A DNA stretch of 24,436 nt from Hydrogenophaga sp. (lineage in GTDB: Bacteria > Pseudomonadota > Gammaproteobacteria > Burkholderiales > Burkholderiaceae_C): the NCBI GenBank assembly GCA_018335615.1, contig JAGXRS010000132.1, positions 1-24,436 on the forward strand, read 5' to 3'. The notes beneath the pieces are model-generated. The model saw nothing but the letters and a program-made list of their open reading frames with translations, was not told the origin of the DNA and did no database searches. Made by a program: the position numbers and the translations under genes. Of this stretch, positions 15,801 through 22,480 are shown piece after piece (positions within the stretch are counted from its first letter, which is position 1; each line of letters starts with the position of its first letter).

Positions 15801-18752
15801 CAGAAGCTGCAGGAAGAATTCGCCCTGCTCGGCGACGAAATGGCGCAGCTGGTGCTGGGCACCACGCAGTACACCCGCGCAGGCGAAGGCGCCGCCGCCG
15901 CGCTGGCCCGCCTGTCCACCAGCATCACGGCCAGCAATGCCATGCTCGACGTGCTTGGCCTCAAGCTGTTTGACGTGGGCTTGGCCGGCGCCGACATGGC
16001 CAGCGACCTGGCCGACCGTTTCGGCGGCGTGGACGCCATGGCGCAAGCCGCCACCGCCTACTACCAGGCCTTCTACAGCGCAGGCGAACGGGCCGAAACA
16101 GCCACACGGCTGTTGACCAGCACCATGAACAGCCTGGGCCTCGGCTTGCCCACCACCACCAGCGAATTCAGGGCGCTGGTTGACGGCCTGGATCTCACCA
16201 CCGAAAGCGGCCGCGCCACGTATGCGGCACTGCTCAAGATCGCGCCCGAGTTCTCGGCCCTGCAAGCAGAGCTGCAGCGCCTGGCCGAGCAGACCGCAGC
16301 CAAGCTCATCGCCACCTTCACAGCCCGCGGCCAGCTGGTGCCCGCGCTGGATGGTGTTGCGCTTTCGGCCGCCACCGTTTCCAAAAGCATGGCCGGCGCC
16401 AGAGTCGAGGGCGCCAGCCTGGCCACAGGGCTGAGCACACTGGCCACGCGCGAACTGCTGGTGGCCGCCGCCAGCGGCACGCTGACAAAAGACCTCAGCG
16501 CCACCCAGGTCAAGGCCCTGGCTCTGGCTACCGGCCTGACCGAGGCGCAGGTGCGCGCGGGTGCTTTGGCGGGTGGGGTCGGCGCGCTGGGCGTGGAACT
16601 GAGCGCCAGCCGCCTGCAAGCCGCTTCTTTGGCAACAGGCATGTCAAGCACCCAGATCAAGACCCTGGCCCTGGCCGCCGCCAGCGGCACGCTGACAAAA
16701 GACCTCAGCGCCACCCAGGTCAAGGCCCTGGCTCTGGCCACCGGCCTGACCGAGGCGCAGGTGCGCGCGGGTGCTTTGGCGGGTGGCTCGCAAAGCATGG
16801 CGGCTCAGCTGGCCGCCGCCGCCGCGCAGGCGTTGGGGTTTGCCGGGCAGGTCAGCGCCATTCACCGGCTGTTGGGCGATGCATCCAGCGGGGTTTTGCT
16901 TTTTGGCAAGGGCGTGACATCAGCCACGGCAGACCTCACACCGGCCCAAACTGCCGTAGCGGCCTTGCGAGGCGAAATCTTCACGCTGCGCAGCGCAGCA
17001 AGTGGCACGGTGGTGGACATGGCCGGGCTGAGCGCAGCCCTGTCAAGCGTGGACACGCGCACCTTTGTAGCCACCGTCGTTGGGGTGTTCGACCTGATCG
17101 GCAAGCGCATCAAGGACACGCTGGACAGCATCACGGACGAACGCACCGCCCTGCGTGAAGCCGCCATCACCATCTTGGGCCCTGCGGTGATGAGCGTGGC
17201 GCAGATCCGAAAACAGGTGTCTGGCGCCTCTGTTGGCATGCCCACGACGGCAGGCATTGAAAATTCTCAGGCAAAGCTGGCCAGCGCAGATGCGCTGGTT
17301 CAGACCCGAGAAAAGACGCTGACCTCTGCGCGATCGGCCTACGCATCTACCGGTGCCAACGCCTTGTCCAAGGCATTGGCGCTTGAGTCAATGCGCGCAA
17401 AAGAGGCAAAAGACCTTGTGGCCACTTACCTGCGTTTCGGCAACGTGCAATCGGGCATTGCTGGCGAGTCTCTACCATCTTCCATGAAGGCACTGGCCAC
17501 ATGGGAGGACTCGCAGTCCAGCATGCTTTCCAAGCTTGCCAAGGTGCCCGTGGCAGAAATTCAGGCTTTTGCCGACCAGCTGTCGGCGCTTGGCTCCAGC
17601 GGCTTGCGCGGCGGCCTGAACAGCACGACCGCCTATCTGAAAGAAATGGATGAGTACCGGCAGTCGGTCAAGGCGGAATCTGCCAGGCTGGCAGAAGCCG
17701 CCAGCCTGCGCGCCAAGGCCGCGGACCTGGCCGACAAGGTGACCACAGCAGAAAAAGCACTTGCCGCAGCCAAAACAGCCGCCGCCACCGCCGCCAAGGG
17801 CGCCCAGAAAGCCCAGCTCGACTACGTGGCCGCGCTGCAAAAGTACAGCCTGGACGCCAGCAAAGCCGTGAGCCAGCTTGGCCGCATGCGCGAAGAAACG
17901 GTGAAATATTACGAAAGCCAGAAGCAGCTGGCCGACCTGATGACCGGCACCGCCAGCAGCCTGCGCGCCACGGTTTCCGCCTTCCGCTTCGACCAGCTGG
18001 ACCCGGCCGCACAACTTGCCAACCTGCAAGAGCGCTTCAATGTAGCCTACAGCCTGGCCATGAGCACCACGGGCGAGACGCTCAGCACTTACGGCCAGGA
18101 AATCAACAGCCTCATCAACCCCCTGCTGCAAAAAGCGCAGGAAGCGGGCGTGGGCGGCTCGCAGTACAGCCAGCTCGTCAACACCGTGCTGGCCCGCGCC
18201 GAAGCCACAGCCAAGCGCCTGGAGGCCAACGCCCCCAAAGACTACGCCGCCGAAAGCCTGGGCCTGCTGGGGCAGATCGACAGCACCCTGGCAGCGCTGG
18301 AGGCTGGCGCCATGACAGCCGACCAGCTGATTGTCAAAGCCATTGACGCCGGCAAAGACACCACCCGCGACGGCCTGCGCGCTGTGATCGCGGCTCTGAC
18401 GGGGAAGAAGGTACCCGCCTTCGCCACCGGCGGCATGCACGCCGGCGGCCTGCGCATCGTGGGCGAGCGCGGCCCTGAACTGGAGGTGACCGGCCCGGCC
18501 CGCATCTACAGCGCAAGCGACACCGCGCGCATGCTCCAGGGCAGCAGCAGCGTTGGCGACAACGCGGCCCTGCTGGCCGAGCTGCAGGCCCTGCGCGCCG
18601 AAGTGGCGGCCCTGCGCCGGGAGACTGTGCCCTTGCACACGCAGACCATGGTCAATACCGGCAAAGCGGCTCGGCAAATCGAGCGATGGGACGTCGAGGG
18701 CCTGTCTGTGCGCAACGTCGACGGCGAGTCTTTTGTGGTGGAGGCCGCCTGA
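12819..18752 (+). CDS. Tail tape measure protein
   Basis: 1977 residues from ATG 12819. Residues ~120-255 contain the tape-measure core (LREEVNRLGLDLGATASQYMKLVAAS, AMMAVTQMMSKGKVMAEELRGQLGEHLPGSF, LSADFLPKFAAQLRREL). Long helical, Ala/Gln-rich parts follow. Hydrophobic Gly/Ala segments lie at about 735-800 and 825-905 (AVVAGTAIGMAVAGPIGAAIGGMIGGTVNRLFGRKL), which could enter the host membrane during DNA entry. Residues 1215-1253 and 1285-1323 are a duplicated segment. The C-terminus (FATGGMHAGGLRIVGERGPELEVTGPARIY, ~1868-1897) is typical of tape measures that end at the tail tip. It sets tail length; at about 0.15 nm per residue this would be near 300 nm. No peptidase motif is obvious. The stop overlaps the next ATG. 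Confidence 0.95.
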   Translation: MSYQIGNMDLGITFRGDLSNLQSQLNQAGGAVDGFGRRTGGALRDVSAEAGRTDDAMARLAQGIKGAFVGGSVAVGLITLKNNMMAATGAIIDAQVQLDKLNNGFKFGTGSAAGGAREMAFLREEVNRLGLDLGATASQYMKLVAASRGNAMQGEKTRELFKSIAEASVVMGLGAEQSERAMMAVTQMMSKGKVMAEELRGQLGEHLPGSFSIAARAIGVTEVELNKLMETGQVLSADFLPKFAAQLRRELAGSVEDATHSMQASLNRLQTAWLTFKQEIAQTGVGQGINNEVRGMATELNVLSEAAEQSRKRNEGFWESLTSISGAAVGRASFGALELVAESTNKAIRFLSAGLLDFGTELDLMPNSLKTNAQQLELMAGKIKAAEAEYTALALRLQSAPENIYIKSELGNLARYIDALRNAQREKMALQGGPSGPVEYGNETRREDARQGDLRMRAEQAKAVEGFWAKNMTPLQKMNAELAAARATMGSLFTPEIEAQIRQNFATPTRAAARAAVDDFTRLSDTLRKDVATGTAQAEAAQHGYNKAQTEFLALAASDVWQNLTADQRAQVAALVAVKIAQEQAADATKALAEAHRAQTLAEAAALRLYTDSATSAERRLQDMRQEAQAMAYAEAHHISLAQAIEHTAVARLREQQAIEMAKGAGMNDSVVLALQAEIDARQQIIGAIASNEVRDASRKLREDQEREWARTWDQVAQSFTDALMQGGKSVKEYLIGLFRTLVLRPILAPIGAGMASMFGGPAAAAGQGGAGGGLSMLGNLHSMYQGVSSGFSGLGASVGSIGASMQYGTAAFSQQSTMLAAQEAGMGTMAGTMGTAASALGGAMVGFMAGKMISGGYSAIGKSGNTAVVAGTAIGMAVAGPIGAAIGGMIGGTVNRLFGRKLKDSGIMGEFGGAGGFSGQQYEFYKGGTFRSDKTKTRAMEAELRDALAEQYQLLADNTTGMAGQLKLSASALETYTRKVKFSTRGLTSEQITQKLQEEFALLGDEMAQLVLGTTQYTRAGEGAAAALARLSTSITASNAMLDVLGLKLFDVGLAGADMASDLADRFGGVDAMAQAATAYYQAFYSAGERAETATRLLTSTMNSLGLGLPTTTSEFRALVDGLDLTTESGRATYAALLKIAPEFSALQAELQRLAEQTAAKLIATFTARGQLVPALDGVALSAATVSKSMAGARVEGASLATGLSTLATRELLVAAASGTLTKDLSATQVKALALATGLTEAQVRAGALAGGVGALGVELSASRLQAASLATGMSSTQIKTLALAAASGTLTKDLSATQVKALALATGLTEAQVRAGALAGGSQSMAAQLAAAAAQALGFAGQVSAIHRLLGDASSGVLLFGKGVTSATADLTPAQTAVAALRGEIFTLRSAASGTVVDMAGLSAALSSVDTRTFVATVVGVFDLIGKRIKDTLDSITDERTALREAAITILGPAVMSVAQIRKQVSGASVGMPTTAGIENSQAKLASADALVQTREKTLTSARSAYASTGANALSKALALESMRAKEAKDLVATYLRFGNVQSGIAGESLPSSMKALATWEDSQSSMLSKLAKVPVAEIQAFADQLSALGSSGLRGGLNSTTAYLKEMDEYRQSVKAESARLAEAASLRAKAADLADKVTTAEKALAAAKTAAATAAKGAQKAQLDYVAALQKYSLDASKAVSQLGRMREETVKYYESQKQLADLMTGTASSLRATVSAFRFDQLDPAAQLANLQERFNVAYSLAMSTTGETLSTYGQEINSLINPLLQKAQEAGVGGSQYSQLVNTVLARAEATAKRLEANAPKDYAAESLGLLGQIDSTLAALEAGAMTADQLIVKAIDAGKDTTRDGLRAVIAALTGKKVPAFATGGMHAGGLRIVGERGPELEVTGPARIYSASDTARMLQGSSSVGDNAALLAELQALRAEVAALRRETVPLHTQTMVNTGKAARQIERWDVEGLSVRNVDGESFVVEAA
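16462..16576 (+). repeat. Tape measure internal direct repeat, copy 1
   Basis: 115 bp repeated at 16672-16786, offset by exactly 210 bp (70 codons), with one silent T/C difference (16529 versus 16739). It encodes the segment with GTLTKDLSATQVKALALATG and TEAQVRAGALAGG. The near identity at DNA level indicates a recent in-frame duplication or gene conversion. The sequence between the copies is a weaker relative (SASRLQAASLATGMSSTQIKTLALA). Confidence 0.93.
16672..16786 (+). repeat. Tape measure internal direct repeat, copy 2
   Basis: Second copy of the 115-bp unit at 16462-16576, in the same reading frame. Gain or loss of one 210-bp unit would change the tape measure by 70 residues, and so the tail length by about 10 nm if the segment is helical. 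Confidence 0.93.
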
Positions 18753-19642
18753 TGCTGCTTATTCGCCCAACCTCCCTTACGCCCGCGATGGTCACCGCCA
18801 GCAACGCCGGCGCCGCCGACCCCGCGTACAACCCCGCCATCAGCTACACCCTGGGCGCGCGCGTGTACTTGCCCAGCGACGGCCGCACCTACGAATGTGT
18901 GCAGGCCCCCGCCCTGGGGCAAGACCCCGCCGCCAGCCCGCTTTACTGGATGCTGGCCGCCCCTAGCAACCGCTGGGCCATGTGGGACGCCGAAATCTCC
19001 ACCGCCACAGCCGTGGAAGGGAGTCTGTCGGCTACCGTCACTGTGCCCGGCCGGTTCAATGCCGTGGGCGTGTTCGGCCTGGTGGGCGACGCCATCACCC
19101 TTGTCCAGAAAAGCGCGGCCGGCGCCACGCTCTGGAGCGAAACCCGATCGCTCAAAAGCAACCCGGGCGGCTGGTATGCCTATTTTCACGAGCCGCGCGT
19201 GCAGGTGCGTGACGCGGTTTTCACCGGCCTGGTGCCCAGCTCGGGCAGCCGGCTCGAAGTCCATATCAACGGCGGCTCAACCGCTTGCGCATCGGTGGTT
19301 GTGGGCACCAGCATGAGCATTGGCGAGACGCAATACGGCTTCACCAGCGGCATTGCCAGCTACAGCCGCAAAGAAACCAACACCACCACCGGCGCCCAGA
19401 CGCTGCGCAAAGGCCGGCGCAGCAAGCGCATGAGCGGCACGCTGTCTCAGCCACGCGGCCAATTCAATGCCGTGTTTGCCGCGCTGGAATCACTGGACGC
19501 CACGCCTTGCGTTTGGGTGGGGGCGCCCAGCAGCGGTGATTACGAGCCGCTGACCATTCTTGGCTTTTACAGAGACTTCCAGATTGAGGTCAGTTACCCC
19601 AATCACAACATTTGCTCACTCGAAATTGAAGGGCTTACCTAA
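18752..19642 (+). CDS. Minor tail protein with carbohydrate-binding-like N-terminus
   Basis: 296 residues from ATG 18752, overlapping the tape-measure stop (ATGA). Residues ~25-70 (YNPAISYTLGARVYLPSDGRTYECVQAPALGQDPAASPLYW) resemble the small aromatic-rich CBM5/12-like modules used in phage tail proteins for sugar contact; NRWAMWD follows. The rest is beta-rich, with VPGRFNAVGVFGLVGDAITL and a C-terminal part (YSRKETNTTTGAQTLRKGRRSKRMSGTLSQPRGQFNAVFAAL) ending FYRDFQIEVSYPNHNICSLEIEGLT. The end looks like a distal-tail or hub-proximal structural domain. It is placed first after the tape measure, where a distal tail protein is expected. The stop (TAA) overlaps the next start as TAATG. A structural role is likely; the exact one is open. 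Confidence 0.65.
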   Translation: MLLIRPTSLTPAMVTASNAGAADPAYNPAISYTLGARVYLPSDGRTYECVQAPALGQDPAASPLYWMLAAPSNRWAMWDAEISTATAVEGSLSATVTVPGRFNAVGVFGLVGDAITLVQKSAAGATLWSETRSLKSNPGGWYAYFHEPRVQVRDAVFTGLVPSSGSRLEVHINGGSTACASVVVGTSMSIGETQYGFTSGIASYSRKETNTTTGAQTLRKGRRSKRMSGTLSQPRGQFNAVFAALESLDATPCVWVGAPSSGDYEPLTILGFYRDFQIEVSYPNHNICSLEIEGLT

Positions 19643-20286
19643 TGACCGTCGTTGTCCCATCCCTCCCAACGCCCGTTCCGCAAAGCACGGACCCGGTGAA
19701 TTTTGATGCCAGGGCCGACGCCTTTCTTGCCGCGCTCCCGGCTTTTGGCGCGGCCCTGAACGCCCAGAACGAGGAAAACAACGCCCTGAACGTCAGCAAC
19801 AACGCCGCCGCGAACATTACCCAGCAAGCCTTCGCGGCAGGCTTGGCCAGTGCCGCCAGCAACGCGCAGCTGGCCCAGGCCGCGCGAGATGCCGCATGGG
19901 CCGGCTTGGGCGCGGCCGACCAGTCCATCAACCTGGCCCAGCTGGCCTACGCCATCAGTGGCGCCTTTGACCTGGCCGCCCTGGCCCACCGCCGCGTCAA
20001 TGACGTGCTGGCGCTGCAAACCCAGACCGGCACCGCCGTCATCACCCAGTCCGCCAGCGCCGAGCATGTGCGCGCCTACGCCACCGTGGCCGTCACGCTG
20101 CCCAGGGCTTACCGCACAAACGACTACCAGGTGGTGGTGGCGGTGGAGTCCGCAGTGCCCGCGCAGGGCCACGAAGGCTGTGTTTTCGTGCAAAGCCGCG
20201 CCCTCAACGGCTTTGTTCTCGCCATGACCGGCAGCGCCACCAGCGTCAACCTGCGCTGGAAGGTGTTGCACCCCGCCGCCATGTAA
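19642..20286 (+). CDS. Tail fibre/adhesin-associated protein
   Basis: 214 residues from ATG 19642. The N-terminus (PSLPTPVPQSTDPVNFDARADAFLAALPAFGAALNAQNEENNALN) is a common start in phage tail-fibre-like proteins. It is followed by an Ala-rich helical region (residues ~45-110) that could trimerise. The C-terminal ~85 residues form a beta domain (AYATVAVTLPRAYRTNDYQVVVAVESAVPAQGHEGCVFVQSRALNGFVLAMTGS) that ends in LRWKVLHP. This shape, helical stalk then small beta head, suits a connector or fibre carrying the DGR-diversified protein encoded two genes downstream. No enzymatic motif is seen. Function is inferred from composition and context. Confidence 0.6.
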   Translation: MTVVVPSLPTPVPQSTDPVNFDARADAFLAALPAFGAALNAQNEENNALNVSNNAAANITQQAFAAGLASAASNAQLAQAARDAAWAGLGAADQSINLAQLAYAISGAFDLAALAHRRVNDVLALQTQTGTAVITQSASAEHVRAYATVAVTLPRAYRTNDYQVVVAVESAVPAQGHEGCVFVQSRALNGFVLAMTGSATSVNLRWKVLHPAAM

Positions 20287-20327
20287 GCCCACCCAGTACA
20301 CCCAGCACAACCCACCGGACCACAACC

Positions 20328-20606
20328 ATGAACATCATCAAGCCAGAAGGCGAAGCCACCACCGCCACCGCCACCGTCGAAGGTCGCTACGTCACGCTCA
20401 CGCATGCCGGCGCTGAAATCATGCTGCCCGCCATGGCGCGGCCCGGCAATTTCAGTGAATCACTCTACTGGACCGGTGCCGACTTCGACTTCCTGCCCAG
20501 CGAGCCACCCGTGCTGGCCGCCGTGCTGGCCAGCCACGCGGGCCAGCTGAGCCTCACGCTCTTTGCACTGCCCGACGCCCAGGCGGCGCCCCAGGCCACC
20601 GAATAA
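20328..20606 (+). CDS. Small hypothetical tail protein upstream of the DGR target
   Basis: 92 residues from ATG 20328. I do not recognise a family. The protein shows alternating strands (ATATVEGRYVTLTHAGAEIMLPAMARPGNF, SLYWTGADFDFLP) followed by a helix and a strand (VLAAVLASHAGQLSLTLFALP) and a short Ala/Gln tail. Size and lack of Cys suggest a soluble structural protein or a chaperone for its neighbour. It lies between the fibre-like gene and the DGR variable protein in one transcription unit, so a link to the adhesin is plausible. Confidence 0.6.
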   Translation: MNIIKPEGEATTATATVEGRYVTLTHAGAEIMLPAMARPGNFSESLYWTGADFDFLPSEPPVLAAVLASHAGQLSLTLFALPDAQAAPQATE

Positions 20607-20648
20607 CCCCAGCCACAAGCCCACGACGCCACACAAGGAAACACCAGC

Positions 20649-21728
20649 ATGCTCACCATCTCCGTACCCGACAGCCTGCGCATGAGCGTCGAAGCCGCCA
20701 GCGGCGGCCGTCAGACCGTGCTCTACACCGCCAAGGGCCAGCCCACCTACATGAACATCATCCCGCAGGTGGACGGCCCCAGCCTGGACGCCACGCTGCC
20801 CGCCGGCCCGCACCCCGCCTTCATCGTGGGCGGCGTCACCAAGAGCCAGATCATGATCGGCACTTTTCCCGGCGTGATCCGCAACGGCGAACTGCTCAGC
20901 CTGCCCGGCGTGGACCCCACGGCTTCGCAGAACCACGACACGTTCGTGACCAACGCCCGCGCCAACGGCATCGGGCACCACGTCTGCACCAACGCCGAAT
21001 ATGCCCTGTTGGCCCTGCTGTGCCGCGCCAACAGCTTCCAGCCGCGCGGTAATTCCAACTGGGGCCGCAGCAGCGACGCCACCTGGGAAACGGGCCGCCG
21101 CAACGACGGCGCGGCCCCCGGCACCGCCAGCGGCACGGGCCGCACCCTCACCGGCAGCGGCCCCGTGAGCTGGCGCCACGACAACACCTTCAGCGGCATC
21201 AGCGACCTCAATGGCAACGTGTGGGAATGGTCCCCCGGCATGCGAATTGTGGACGGCGAAATCCAGATCCTCGAAAACAACGATGGCGCCCTGAACACCA
21301 CAGACATGGGCGCAAGCAGCGCCGCCTGGCGCGCCATCAACGGCGCCACTGGCGCGCTGGTGGCGCCAGGCCACGCCAATGCGGTGAAGTACGCCACCAG
21401 TGGCACGGCCGCCTATACCCTGGTGCGCGCCAGCGGCAGCAGCTTCGAGGGCATGACAAACCCCGGCACCACCCCGGTGGGCGCAGATGCCCTGGCGCTC
21501 TTGCGCACATACGGGCTTTTCCCCGTGGCCAGCCAGCTCGGCGGAACCATTGCCACGCCAGCCACCAACGGGGATGCGTTTTTCATCACGCTCACCGGCG
21601 AGCGGCTCCCGTTCCGTGGCGGCCACTGGTACAGCGGCGCGGGTGCCGGCGTGTTTGCGCTGTACCTCTTCCTCGCCCGGTCCGATGCGAGCACGAGCAT
21701 CGGGGCGCGCCCCGCTTTTGTTCTCTGA
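20649..21728 (+). CDS. DGR variable protein, FGE/C-type-lectin-like receptor-binding protein
   Basis: 359 residues from ATG 20649, with AAGGAA upstream. Residues 1-50 are a beta-rich attachment part (LTISVPDSLRMSVEAASGG). The rest is a formylglycine-generating-enzyme/C-type-lectin-like fold: HPAFIVGGVTKSQIMIGTFPGVI, VCTNAEYALLALLCRANSFQPRGN, the family signature DLNGNVWEWSPGM, and a C-terminus ending in GARPAFVL. VR covers residues 318-356. The residues altered relative to TR include F322, H326, Y328, S329, Y339, F341, L342, D346, S348 and S350. Aromatic and polar exchanges at these sites are typical of a binding surface. It most likely sits at the tail tip and recognises the host surface, letting the phage switch receptors. 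FGE catalytic function is not expected. Confidence 0.95.
   Translation: MLTISVPDSLRMSVEAASGGRQTVLYTAKGQPTYMNIIPQVDGPSLDATLPAGPHPAFIVGGVTKSQIMIGTFPGVIRNGELLSLPGVDPTASQNHDTFVTNARANGIGHHVCTNAEYALLALLCRANSFQPRGNSNWGRSSDATWETGRRNDGAAPGTASGTGRTLTGSGPVSWRHDNTFSGISDLNGNVWEWSPGMRIVDGEIQILENNDGALNTTDMGASSAAWRAINGATGALVAPGHANAVKYATSGTAAYTLVRASGSSFEGMTNPGTTPVGADALALLRTYGLFPVASQLGGTIATPATNGDAFFITLTGERLPFRGGHWYSGAGAGVFALYLFLARSDASTSIGARPAFVL
21600..21716 (+). repeat. DGR variable repeat (VR)
   Basis: Aligns without gaps to TR 22185-22301 (offset 585). All 14 differences lie opposite TR adenines: VR positions 21600, 21602, 21612, 21624, 21630, 21634, 21663, 21669, 21670, 21672, 21673, 21684, 21691 and 21697. 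The 3' end (21698-21716) is identical and very GC-rich, the expected initiation of mutagenic homology (IMH). It contains the 14-bp palindrome at 21701-21714. The first non-adenine mismatch is at 21717 (T versus C). Confidence 0.97.
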
Positions 21729-21751
21729 CATCTGAACCCCTGTTATCTGAT

Positions 21752-21771
21752 GCCTGGGCGATAGCCCGGGC
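21752..21771 (+). promoter_or_regulatory. DGR target-site hairpin/cruciform with GATA loop
   Basis: GCCTGGGC (21752-21759), loop GATA, GCCCGGGC (21764-21771): an 8-bp stem with one G-T pair, 35 bases after the end of VR. DGR targets such as BPP-1 carry a stem of 7-10 bp with a GRNA tetraloop downstream of the IMH, needed for efficient retrohoming. GATA fits GRNA. A mildly T-rich tract follows, so a weak terminator is the alternative. Confidence 0.8.
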
Positions 21772-21789
21772 TCTTTCTTCCAGCATTTC

Positions 21790-22185
21790 ATGAGTTCCAG
21801 AACCCCCGTCAGGCCCGAAGTGGCGCCACGACCCACCGACTTGCTCATTCGCCAAAAGTGCGAAGCCATGATCGAGTACGGCTATGTGGCGCTGCGCCAA
21901 TTCCCCAAGTTCGAGCGGCATGTGCTCGCGGCCGAAATCCGCGTGAGCATGCTCGCATTGCTGCGGTTGATCGTGGTGTGCAACAAGCGCTACCACAAGA
22001 AGACCACGCTGCAAGAACTGGACGCCGAGCTGGACCTTTTGCGTTGCCAGGTGCGCTTGGCCAAATCGCTGGGCTATCTGGACTTCAAGAAATACGAGAC
22101 ATGGGCGAAGCACAACGACGAGATCGGCCGCATGTTAGGCGGCTGGATCAAGTCCATGGCTTCACCGATGGGGGAGGCGCATTGA
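21790..22185 (+). CDS. avd: DGR accessory variability determinant
   Basis: 131 residues from ATG 21790. After a Pro-rich start it is all helical: LIRQKCEAMIEYGYVALRQFPKFERHVLAAEIRVSMLALLRLIVVC, NKRYHKKTTLQELDAELDLLRCQVRLAKSLGYLDFKKYETWAKHNDEIGRMLGGWIK. This matches the Avd family of four-helix-bundle proteins. The FPKFERH motif, basic residues along the helices and the closing EIGRMLGGW are characteristic. Avd forms a basic pentamer that binds the reverse transcriptase and the template RNA, and is required for mutagenic retrohoming. It lies between VR and TR as in BPP-1, and its stop codon touches the first base of TR. Confidence 0.93.
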   Translation: MSSRTPVRPEVAPRPTDLLIRQKCEAMIEYGYVALRQFPKFERHVLAAEIRVSMLALLRLIVVCNKRYHKKTTLQELDAELDLLRCQVRLAKSLGYLDFKKYETWAKHNDEIGRMLGGWIKSMASPMGEAH

Positions 22186-22301
22186 AACGGCTCCCGATCC
22201 GTGGCGGCAACTGGAACAACGGCGCGGGTGCCGGCGTGTTTGCGCTGAACCTCAACAACGCCCGGTCCAATGCGAACACGAACATCGGGGCGCGCCCCGC
22301 T
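22185..22301 (+). repeat. DGR template repeat (TR)
   Basis: Invariant donor copy of VR. Between 22188 and 22301 it contains 21 adenines, of which 12 differ in VR; two further changed adenines are at 22185 and 22187. Adenines cluster in AAC and AAT triplets in register with the variable protein's codons, which lets adenine mutagenesis reach many residues without creating stop codons. The 3' end (22283-22301) is the GC-rich IMH* counterpart. Confidence 0.97.
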
Positions 22302-22480
22302 CTTGGGGATCGTCAGATGCGGCAGGCTCACCGGGCCTGCCGTCAGAACACCCCTCAAAAGGATGCGCCTTCCCCGGCCCGCGCGTGTGCGCGAAGCCGA
22401 AACACTGAACAGGCGGGCCGTTCCAGTAGCGCGAATGCGCGAGCGTTCGGCCCCGCCGCCTTTCACCGGCCCACCTGACC
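22186..22480 (+). ncRNA. DGR template RNA region (TR plus structured spacer)
   Basis: 295 bases between avd and the reverse transcriptase without a convincing protein gene. After TR come a 7-bp stem-loop (22321-22327 with 22335-22341), a 5-bp stem with GTGT loop (22380-22384 with 22389-22393) and a longer-range stem (22412-22420 with 22448-22457, one bulge). In BPP-1 the RNA downstream of TR is folded, binds RT and Avd, and primes cDNA synthesis. This spacer of about 180 bases is the likely equivalent. RNA ends cannot be told from sequence. Confidence 0.75.

Noticed and set aside
16462..16786. Tape measure repeats as a CRISPR array
   Set aside because: Only two 115-bp copies, in frame within a coding gene, with no short palindromic repeat or uniform spacers.
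20649..21728. Variable protein as a true formylglycine-generating or sulfatase-modifying enzyme
   Set aside because: It shares the fold signature (NGNVWEW), but the C-terminus is the DGR variable region and the context is a phage tail, so a binding role is far more likely.
21858..22478. Open frame running through avd (another frame) and TR
   Set aside because: It is a by-product of avd in another frame and of the TR keeping the codon register of VR; it has no ribosome binding site or family features.
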